Source: Hydrogenothermaceae bacterium (lineage in GTDB: Bacteria; Aquificota; Aquificia; Aquificales; Hydrogenothermaceae). Taken from it: a DNA stretch of 6,338 nt. The first letter of the stretch is position 1, and every line of letters begins with the position of its first letter. Shown here piece by piece: positions 1 to 5,043 of this stretch. Location: contig JALSSG010000261.1 of assembly GCA_026984355.1 (NCBI GenBank), forward strand, positions 1-6,338, read 5' to 3'. The position numbers were made by a program, and so were the translations under genes. Under the pieces are notes generated by a model. That model was not told where the DNA came from. It saw only the letters and a program-made list of their open reading frames with translations, and made no database searches.

Positions 1-356
1 GTTAACCTTTCCTGAACCTGAGGTCTATAAGCAAATTTATTTACTACTCTAACTAACTTTGATAGTCCACAGATTTTCTTATCAGGAATATATGCTACAT
101 GCGCTTTTCCGAAAAAAGGTAGAAGATGATGTTCACAAAGGCTGTAAAACTGTATATCTTTTACCACTATCATCTCATTATATTCACCTATATCTTCAAA
201 CACAGTCATATTGAACTCTTCATGAGATTTGAACTCTTCCCACATTTTTACTATTCTTTTTGGTGTATCCTTTAGCCCTTCTCTATCTGGGTCTTCTCCT
301 ATACCTTCTAAAAACAGCCTTATAGCTTTTTCTATTTTTTCTTTATCTATACTCAT
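1..356 (-). CDS. folE: GTP cyclohydrolase I, 3' end cut by window edge
   Basis: Translating the minus strand from the ATG at 356-354 gives 118 complete codons before the left edge. The product is a type I GTP cyclohydrolase, which converts GTP to 7,8-dihydroneopterin triphosphate, the first step of folate/pterin synthesis in the cytoplasm. Family marks seen: an N-terminal helix followed by GEDPDREGLKDTPKR (residues 20-34), and the zinc and active-site motif CEHHLLPF (74-81), where Cys74 and the two histidines match Cys110/His112/His113 of the E. coli enzyme. GLSKLVRVVNKFAYRPQVQERL follows in pieces at 97-118. Family members are usually about 185-220 residues, so the C-terminal third, including the second zinc cysteine, lies outside the window. 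The start overlaps the stop of the upstream 104-codon gene by one base (TAATG), and a GGGAGAG ribosome site lies inside that gene's last codons, so translation is probably coupled. Confidence 0.96.
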   Translation of the reverse strand, partial: MSIDKEKIEKAIRLFLEGIGEDPDREGLKDTPKRIVKMWEEFKSHEEFNMTVFEDIGEYNEMIVVKDIQFYSLCEHHLLPFFGKAHVAYIPDKKICGLSKLVRVVNKFAYRPQVQERL

Positions 357-670
357 TACATCTCTCCCAATTTCTTTTTATATTCTTCAAACTCTTTTTT
401 AATTTTCTCTAATTCTTCTTTATACTTTTGAGCTTCCTCTAAAGCAAGCTTTTTCTCTATCTGTGCCTGTTCAATCTCAAGCTGTTTTTCTTTATGAAAG
501 ACATACCATAGAGTAAATCCGTAACCAAAAAATATAATCGTATAAAATACTACTGCTTCAGGTCTGATAAGACCTTCTCCTCTAAGTACGCTTATATACA
601 TAGAGCCAACTGTCAAAACAAGTAAGAATAAAAATGTAATTCCAAAAAATTTTACAAACTTTATCATCAT
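356..670 (-). CDS. Small two-helix membrane protein with coiled-coil tail, function unknown
   Basis: I do not recognise a characterised family. The 104-residue product has two hydrophobic segments (about residues 6-28 and 39-59) joined by a short polar loop containing RGEGLIRPE. A highly charged Lys/Glu/Gln-rich helix (60-103) with heptad-like spacing follows and is very likely a coiled coil. Positive residues near the N-terminus and after the second helix suggest that both ends, including the coil, face the cytoplasm. The architecture resembles LapA/DUF1049-type proteins, but I see no diagnostic sequence match. The ORF opens with two adjacent ATGs. AGGAG (679-675), which overlaps the upstream gene's TAG stop, is 4 bases from the first ATG and 7 from the second, so the second (103 residues) may be the real start. 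The gene is the middle of a three-gene operon, 7 bases after the CoA-binding gene and overlapping folE by 1 base. Confidence 0.8.
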   Translation of the reverse strand: MMIKFVKFFGITFLFLLVLTVGSMYISVLRGEGLIRPEAVVFYTIIFFGYGFTLWYVFHKEKQLEIEQAQIEKKLALEEAQKYKEELEKIKKEFEEYKKKLGEM

Positions 671-677
671 ATCTCTC

Positions 678-1094
678 CTATAAAAGCCTTTGACATTCTA
701 CTTTCATACATCTACCTTTTACAACGTTATAGCCTTCCTCTGATAACTGTTTTGCTACTTCTTCATTTACCGTTCCTGGCTGAAACCAGAACGTTTTAAA
801 TCCCTTTTCCTTTGCTTCCTGTGCAGTAAAAACAACATCAGCAGGTCTTCTAAAAACATCAACAATGTCTATTTCATCAGGAATATCTTTAATAGATGCA
901 TAAACTTTCTCTCCTAATATTTCCTGACCTGCATATTTTGGATTTACAAAATACATTTTAAATCCATAATTTTTCACTACCTCAGAAACAAAATAACTGG
1001 GTTTTGATGGATTTGGAGAAATTCCAATTACAGCAACAGTTTTACTTTCTTTTAGAACCTTTTTAATATCTTCATCTTTCTCTAAAACTGGCAT
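678..1094 (-). CDS. CoA-binding domain protein (YccU / CoA_binding_2 family)
   Basis: A 138-residue single-domain Rossmann protein of the YccU-like CoA-binding family, which resembles the CoA-binding domain of succinyl-CoA synthetase alpha subunits. Family marks seen: the glycine-rich first strand and loop VAVIGISPNPSKPSY (20-34), FVNPKYAGQEILGEKVY (49-65), IVDVFRRP (77-84), WFQPGTVNEE (103-112) and the C-terminal GRCMKVE (127-133). Length and motif order are normal for the family. The ligand is inferred from homology; the biological role is not established. The ATG at 1094-1092 is well supported: an in-frame TGA lies only four codons upstream (1106-1104) and GAGG sits 7 bases before the ATG. 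It is the first gene of the leftward operon with the membrane protein and folE, and is divergent from lipA. Confidence 0.9.
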   Translation of the reverse strand: MPVLEKDEDIKKVLKESKTVAVIGISPNPSKPSYFVSEVVKNYGFKMYFVNPKYAGQEILGEKVYASIKDIPDEIDIVDVFRRPADVVFTAQEAKEKGFKTFWFQPGTVNEEVAKQLSEEGYNVVKGRCMKVECQRLL

Positions 1095-1117
1095 TTTTAA
1101 ACCTCAAGGATTAATTT

Positions 1118-1145
1118 TTGTTTATTATAATTGGAAAATTATAAA
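1118..1145 (+). promoter_or_regulatory. Candidate promoter for lipA
   Basis: On the plus strand TTGTTT (1118-1123) is followed after 16 bases by TATAAA (1140-1145), leaving a leader of roughly 30-35 bases to the lipA ATG. A perfect TATAAT at 1126-1131 is an alternative -10 but lacks a recognisable -35. Both possibilities overlap the inverted repeat and the opposite-facing promoter. Confidence 0.35.
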
Positions 1146-1165
1146 TCCAGTTATGATTTTGTTCA
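1124..1165 (-). promoter_or_regulatory. Candidate sigma70-type promoter for the leftward CoA-binding/folE operon
   Basis: Reading the minus strand, TGAACA (1165-1160) is followed after 16 bases by a perfect TATAAT (1143-1138). This would give a leader of about 35-40 bases before the ATG at 1094. A second perfect TATAAT lies at 1129-1124 but has no good -35 partner. In such AT-rich DNA a chance TATAAT is common, so the support is position plus the -35 match; no start site has been mapped. Confidence 0.4.
1125..1144. repeat. AT-rich perfect inverted repeat in the divergent promoter region
   Basis: TTATAATT (1125-1132) and AATTATAA (1137-1144) are perfect 8-base inverted arms separated by GGAA. 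Each arm contains a TATAAT box reading away from the other gene's promoter. The repeat sits centrally in the 90-base gap between the CoA-binding gene and lipA. It could be an operator dyad for a shared regulator, or simply two face-to-face -10 elements; sequence alone does not decide. Confidence 0.55.
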
Positions 1166-1174
1166 GAATTTTGT

Positions 1175-1181
1175 GAGGTGA
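1175..1181 (+). promoter_or_regulatory. lipA ribosome binding site that fixes the start
   Basis: GAGGTGA lies just upstream of the ATG at 1185, with 6 bases between GAGG and the ATG. Its last three bases (1179-1181) are a TGA in the lipA frame, so no longer N-terminus is possible and the start at 1185 is the first available. Confidence 0.85.
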
Positions 1182-1184
1182 AAT

Positions 1185-2024
1185 ATGAAACCAAAAGTAA
1201 AGTCTCCTTTATCTCCAGAAGTTTTTGAGGTTAAAAAAATATTAAGAAAGCTAAACCTTCACACAGTATGTGAAGAAGCCTCATGCCCTAATATAGGAGA
1301 CTGTTTTTCTAGAAAAACAGCTACTTTTATGATACTTGGAGATACATGTACAAGAGCCTGCCCTTATTGTGATGTAGCTCACGGCAAACCAAAACCACCA
1401 GACCCAGATGAACCTGAACATTTAGCAGAAGCTGTAAAACTCCTTGGTCTAAGACATGTTGTTATAACTTCTGTAAACAGAGATGACTTACCAGATGGAG
1501 GAGCTTCTCATTTTGCAGATGTTATAAAAGCTATAAGAGATAAACTTCCAGAGTGTACTATAGAAGTTCTTATTCCTGATTTCCAAGGAAATTTTAATGC
1601 TTTGAAAATAGTAGCAGATGCAAAACCAGATGTTATAAACCACAACATAGAAACAGTTCCCTCTTTATACAAAAAAGTAAGACATAGAGGTGATTATAAA
1701 CGCTCTTTAGATATAATAAAGTGGATTAAAGATATTGACAGCAAGATATACTCTAAATCTGGCATAATGGTAGGTCTTGGTGAGACAAAAGAAGAAGTTT
1801 TTAAAGTAATGGATGACCTTGTTAGAGTAAACTGTGATATTTTCACTATAGGACAGTATTTACAACCTTCAAAAAATCATCTGCCGGTTGCAAGGTATGT
1901 TACTCCAGAAGAGTTTAAAGAGTATGAAAAAGTAGGTTATGAAAAAGGTTTTAAAGAAGTATACAGCGGAGCTCTTGTCAGAAGCTCCTTTCACGCAGAT
2001 GAGGTATTTTACAGATTAAGGTAG
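1185..2024 (+). CDS. lipA: Lipoyl synthase (radical SAM, two [4Fe-4S] clusters)
   Basis: A 279-residue lipoyl synthase, which inserts two sulfur atoms into protein-bound octanoyl groups to make the lipoyl cofactor of 2-oxoacid dehydrogenases and the glycine cleavage H protein. The auxiliary-cluster motif CX4CX5C is complete (Cys29, Cys34, Cys40), as is the radical-SAM motif CX3CX2C (Cys55, Cys59, Cys62, within GDTCTRACPYC). The C-terminal RSSFHADE (266-273) is the family's RSSY-type motif that provides the serine ligand of the auxiliary cluster. Internal family motifs TSVNRDDLPDGGA (95-107), NHNIETVP (152-159) and MVGLGET (195-201) are intact. It is slightly shorter than the roughly 320-residue E. 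coli enzyme because of a short N-terminus. It appears monocistronic; no lipB or lplA is visible. Its stop is 9 bases from the convergent leuS stop. Confidence 0.97.
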   Translation: MKPKVKSPLSPEVFEVKKILRKLNLHTVCEEASCPNIGDCFSRKTATFMILGDTCTRACPYCDVAHGKPKPPDPDEPEHLAEAVKLLGLRHVVITSVNRDDLPDGGASHFADVIKAIRDKLPECTIEVLIPDFQGNFNALKIVADAKPDVINHNIETVPSLYKKVRHRGDYKRSLDIIKWIKDIDSKIYSKSGIMVGLGETKEEVFKVMDDLVRVNCDIFTIGQYLQPSKNHLPVARYVTPEEFKEYEKVGYEKGFKEVYSGALVRSSFHADEVFYRLR

Positions 2025-2033
2025 TTTTTACTT

Positions 2034-3854
2034 TTATTTTAAGCTCAAAATTTTTTCTTTTAATTGGTCTATAGTTATATTTTCATCTACACCAAGTATG
2101 TCTAATAACTTTTGAATTTTTATCCATTTTTTTAGAACCATACCCTGTGTTAAAAGCTTTTCAAAAGGTTCTGCTACACTAACCAGTCCTATCTGATGCA
2201 AGAATTTTGTAAAAAACCTTGCGTATAAAAGATGCAGTACTGCGTGTTCTATACCACCAATATAAAGGTCTACCGGCATCCAGTAGTCAGCTTTTTCTTT
2301 TGAAAAGGGAATATTTTCATTATGTGGGTCACAGTATCTAAGAAAATACCACGAACTGTCAAAAAATGTATCCATCGTATCTGTTTCTCTTTTTGCTGGC
2401 GAGCCACACTCAGGACAGGTTGTATTTACAAACTCTTCCACTTTTTCAAGAGGATTTCCCATTCCTGTAATTTCAACATTCTCAGGAAGCAAAACTGGCA
2501 AATCTTCTTCTGGAACAGGGACTGTTCCACATTTTGGACAGTAAATTATTGGAATTGGTGTTCCCCAGTATCTTTGTCTTGATATATTCCAGTCCCTAAG
2601 TCTGTAGTTTATTGTTTTTGTACCAATTCCTTTTTCTTCTATATAAGAGGTTATTTTTTCTTTTGCTTCTTTAGAGTGAAGACCATCAAATCCGTTAGAG
2701 TTTATTAAAATTCCCTCACCCTCATAGGCTCCTTTCTCAAAATCCCAGTCTTTATCTACAGGTTTTATAACTGGTTTTATAGGTAGATTATATTTTTTTG
2801 CAAATTCCCAGTCCCTCTGGTCATGAGCAGGAACAGCCATTATGGCTCCAGTTCCATATCCCCACAGAATATAGTTTGCTACATAAATCGGTACAGTTTC
2901 ATTTGTAAGTGGATTTACTGCATAAAGTCCTGTAAACACACCTTCTTTTTCTTCAATAATTCCTCTTTCTCTTGTGGAGAGAAGTTTCATTTTATTTATA
3001 AATTCTATAACTTCATCTTCATAATCTGTACCTTTAACAAGTTCTGGTATTAAAGGATGTTCTGGTGCTACAGCCATAAAAGTAATGCCAAAGACAGTAT
3101 CAGGTCTTGTAGTAAATACTTCCAAAGTTTGTGTACTGTCTTTTATAGGAAACCTGATAGTTGCTCCTGTTGATTTTCCTATCCAGTTTTTTTGCATAGT
3201 TATAACTGAAGAAGGCCATTTACCTTCTAACTGCTGTAGGTCTTCAAGTAAGGCTTCTGCATAGTCAGTAATTCTTAAAAACCATGATGGTATTTCTCTT
3301 TGAACAACTTCTGTATCACATCTCCAGCATCTACCATCTATAACCTGTTCATTTGCTAAAACAGTCTGGTCATGAGGACACCAGTTTACTATAGCTGTTT
3401 TACGGTATGCTATTCCTTTTTCATACATTTTTAGGAATATCCACTGGTTCCATTTATAGTACTCTGGATTACATGTTGCAATTTCTCTACTCCAGTCATA
3501 AGAGAATCCAAGTCTTTTTAATTCCTTTTTCATATAGCTTATATTTTCATATGTCCATTTTGCTGGATGGATACCGCTCTTTATAGCTGCATTTTCAGCA
3601 GGCATACCAAAAGCATCCCAGCCCATAGGATGTAATGTGTTTTTTCCTTTCATTCTAAGATATCTGTTTACAGCATCTCCAATCGCATAATTTCTAACAT
3701 GCCCCATATGAATTCTTCCAGATGGGTATGGAAACATTTCCAAAACGTAGAATTTATCTAATCCTTCTTTTTCTTCTGTTTTAAATAAATCTGCCTTATC
3801 CCACTTATTTAAAAGCTCTTCTTCTATCTTTTTAAAGTCGTACTCAAGTGTCAA
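2034..3854 (-). CDS. leuS: Leucyl-tRNA synthetase, alpha chain of a split enzyme
   Basis: A 606-residue product covering the N-terminal two thirds of bacterial LeuRS, which charges tRNA-Leu with leucine. In order: the class I signature HMGH (49-52) after FPYPSGRI; a first zinc-type knuckle (Cys159, Cys176, Cys179) in CPHDQTVLANEQV and CWRCD; the CP1 editing domain with TTRPDT (248-253) and GYGTGAIMAVPAHDQRD (332-348, catalytic-type Asp345); a second Cys pair set (CPKC 439-442, CPEC 480-483); and the return to the catalytic fold, DTMDTFFDSSWYFLRY and YIGGIEHAVLHLLYARF. After LLTQGMVL (567-574) the chain enters a 32-residue charged tail and stops. KMSKS, the anticodon-binding domain and the C-terminal domain are absent. 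Ordinary LeuRS has about 800-880 residues. This matches the Aquifex-type alpha/beta split, so a beta gene must lie elsewhere. The start is TTG (3854-3852) with GGAGGG just upstream. It is the last gene of the argB operon. Confidence 0.95.
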   Translation of the reverse strand: MTLEYDFKKIEEELLNKWDKADLFKTEEKEGLDKFYVLEMFPYPSGRIHMGHVRNYAIGDAVNRYLRMKGKNTLHPMGWDAFGMPAENAAIKSGIHPAKWTYENISYMKKELKRLGFSYDWSREIATCNPEYYKWNQWIFLKMYEKGIAYRKTAIVNWCPHDQTVLANEQVIDGRCWRCDTEVVQREIPSWFLRITDYAEALLEDLQQLEGKWPSSVITMQKNWIGKSTGATIRFPIKDSTQTLEVFTTRPDTVFGITFMAVAPEHPLIPELVKGTDYEDEVIEFINKMKLLSTRERGIIEEKEGVFTGLYAVNPLTNETVPIYVANYILWGYGTGAIMAVPAHDQRDWEFAKKYNLPIKPVIKPVDKDWDFEKGAYEGEGILINSNGFDGLHSKEAKEKITSYIEEKGIGTKTINYRLRDWNISRQRYWGTPIPIIYCPKCGTVPVPEEDLPVLLPENVEITGMGNPLEKVEEFVNTTCPECGSPAKRETDTMDTFFDSSWYFLRYCDPHNENIPFSKEKADYWMPVDLYIGGIEHAVLHLLYARFFTKFLHQIGLVSVAEPFEKLLTQGMVLKKWIKIQKLLDILGVDENITIDQLKEKILSLK

Positions 3855-3865
3855 CTTTTCCCTCC
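3855..3865 (-). promoter_or_regulatory. Strong ribosome binding site supporting a TTG start for leuS
   Basis: On the minus strand GGAGGG (3865-3860) is followed by AAAAG and then TTG at 3854. An ATG at 3867-3865 overlaps the ribosome site and is out of the leuS frame. The next in-frame Met is residue 40, which would cut into the catalytic fold just before HMGH, so TTG is the best start. Confidence 0.75.
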
Positions 3866-3867
3866 AT

Positions 3868-4059
3868 TTAAGATTTTTCTGGATTTATACCTAAATTCAT
3901 AAGTATTTTATCAGGAACAAGTTCATCATCTTCAAAATTCTCTAAAATCTCCATATAAATATTTATAGTTGTTTCACCATATAAATAACCATTTTTTTCA
4001 AGATATTCTCTTAGCTGTTTTACTGTTATGGATTTGTTAAGTTTTGTTAATTTATCCAT
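3868..4059 (-). CDS. Small conserved-looking hypothetical protein, 63 residues
   Basis: I do not recognise this family. The gene encodes a 63-residue, soluble, mildly acidic protein. A Lys/Asn-rich start is followed by a likely helix ITVKQLREYLEKNG (11-24), a short turn (YLYGETT), a second likely helix NIYMEILENFEDD (33-45) and a third segment PDKILMNLGINPEKS. There are no cysteines, membrane segments or signal peptide. A compact helical domain, perhaps helix-turn-helix-like, is possible but not demonstrated. Evidence that it is real: ATG start, AGAGGG ribosome site (4072-4067) 7 bases upstream, 13-base gaps to both argB and leuS, the same strand and similar codon use. It is presumably co-transcribed with both neighbours. 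Confidence 0.75.
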   Translation of the reverse strand: MDKLTKLNKSITVKQLREYLEKNGYLYGETTINIYMEILENFEDDELVPDKILMNLGINPEKS

Positions 4060-4072
4060 TTTAAAACCCTCT

Positions 4073-4972
4073 TTAAGCTGTTATTTCTGTACCTACACCT
4101 TCAGATGTAAATATCTCAAGTAAAATACAGTGAGGTATTCTTCCATCTAAAATGTGAGCTTTTTTTACTCCACTTTTTAACGCTGAAGCTGCAGCTTTAA
4201 CTTTAGGTATCATTCCTCCTGTTATAACACCTTTTTCAATCATAGAAATTATCTTGTCTACACTTATTGAAGAAATAACATTTCCATTTTCATCTTTTAG
4301 ACCTTCTATATCTGTAAGAAAAATAACCTTTTCAGATTTTAAAGCCCCTGCAACAGAAGAAGCTACAAAATCAGCATTTATATTATAAGCATTTCCCTCA
4401 CTATCAAAACCTATAGGTGCTATCACAGGAATATAGTTATCTTCCTCAAGATGCTTTAGTACCTGTGTGTCAACATATTCAACTTCACCTACATGCCCAA
4501 GGTCTAAAAGCTCTGTTGGTCTAAAGTGTCCCATCTCTTTAAAATACTCTTGAGCATCTAATTTTCTTGCTTTTATCAAGCCACCGTCTTTGCCTGTAAG
4601 TCCTATAGCTCTTATATGACCACCTGCATATTTGTTTATAAGCATAACTATTGATTTATTTACAAGTCCTCCAAGAACCATTTCTACAACATCCATAGTT
4701 TCTTTAGTAGTAATTCTAAGACCACCTACAAATTTTGATTCAAGCCCCATTTTTTTTAAGTACTCTCCTATCTGAGGTCCACCACCATGGACTATTACAG
4801 GATTTATTCCAAGGTATTTAAGCATAAGTATGTCTTGAGCAAATGCAACTTTTAAATCATTTTTAGCCATGGCATTTCCGCCATACTTTATAACAAAGGT
4901 TTTCCCTCTAAATTTTGTAATAAATGGAAGAGCTTCCATTAAAACTTCAGCTTTTTCAACAAGTTTTTCCAT
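4073..4972 (-). CDS. argB: Acetylglutamate kinase, probably the arginine-inhibited form
   Basis: A 299-residue amino-acid kinase that phosphorylates N-acetyl-L-glutamate, the second step of arginine synthesis. Motifs: KYGGNAM (29-35, with the phosphate-binding Lys29), HGGGPQIGEYLKKMG (62-76), GLTGKDGGLIKARK (124-137), NINADFVAS (197-205, with an Asp201 of the catalytic type), LTDIEGL (219-225) and GGMIPKV (252-258, with the second catalytic-type Lys257). The roughly 20-residue N-terminal helix before the kinase core and the C-terminal DGRIPHCILLEIFT with GVGTEI are features of the hexameric, arginine-feedback-inhibited NAGK class (Thermotoga, Pseudomonas), unlike the shorter E. coli enzyme; the inhibition is inferred. 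The ATG at 4972-4970 follows GAGGT (4981-4977). It heads an operon with the 63-codon gene and leuS. No other arg gene is visible. Confidence 0.97.
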   Translation of the reverse strand: MEKLVEKAEVLMEALPFITKFRGKTFVIKYGGNAMAKNDLKVAFAQDILMLKYLGINPVIVHGGGPQIGEYLKKMGLESKFVGGLRITTKETMDVVEMVLGGLVNKSIVMLINKYAGGHIRAIGLTGKDGGLIKARKLDAQEYFKEMGHFRPTELLDLGHVGEVEYVDTQVLKHLEEDNYIPVIAPIGFDSEGNAYNINADFVASSVAGALKSEKVIFLTDIEGLKDENGNVISSISVDKIISMIEKGVITGGMIPKVKAAASALKSGVKKAHILDGRIPHCILLEIFTSEGVGTEITA

Positions 4973-5004
4973 ATAGACCTCATTAGAGTGGATATTTAGA
5001 CTTT

Positions 5005-5010
5005 ATTTTA
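5005..5010 (-). promoter_or_regulatory. Weak candidate -10 element for argB
   Basis: The space between the hemN terminator and the argB start is only about 40 bases. Within it the minus strand reads TAAAAT (5010-5005), five of six bases matching TATAAT, about 33 bases before the ATG. Its -35 would fall inside the T-rich terminator tail, where no good hexamer stands out. Readthrough from hemN is the alternative. Confidence 0.2.
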
Positions 5011-5012
5011 AC

Positions 5013-5043
5013 AAAAGAAAAAAAGGGAAAAGAGATTTCCCTT
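5013..5043 (-). terminator. Intrinsic terminator of hemN
   Basis: On the minus strand AAGGGAAA (5043-5036), loop TCTCT (5035-5031) and TTTCCCTT (5030-5023) form a perfect 8-base-pair hairpin. A T-rich tail follows (TTTTTCTTTT, 5022-5013). The first two A's of the stem are part of the hemN TAA stop codon (5044-5042). There is no T tract on the plus strand, so it works leftward only. It ends the hemN transcript before argB. Confidence 0.85.

Noticed and set aside
1095..1184. Riboswitch or structured leader before lipA or the CoA-binding gene
   Set aside because: The whole gap is 90 bases, and each leader would be only about 30-40 AT-rich bases, too short and unstructured for a known riboswitch class.
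1968..1988. Hairpin GGAGCT / AGCTCC near the end of lipA
   Set aside because: The 6-base-pair stem is inside lipA codons for the conserved RSS region and is followed by only three T's, so it is not a credible terminator.
2322..2582. 86-codon plus-strand open frame
   Set aside because: It lies wholly antisense to the conserved leuS coding sequence. Its translation is Cys/Phe/Trp-rich and shows no domain or good ribosome site.
2823..3053. 76-codon plus-strand open frame
   Set aside because: It is antisense to the leuS CP1 editing region, with a low-complexity Phe/Cys/Ser-rich translation typical of a shadow frame.
2034..3854. leuS as a pseudogene or truncated copy
   Set aside because: All N-terminal and editing motifs are intact, there is a good ribosome site, and the end point matches the known Aquifex-type split. 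Decay is not needed to explain it.
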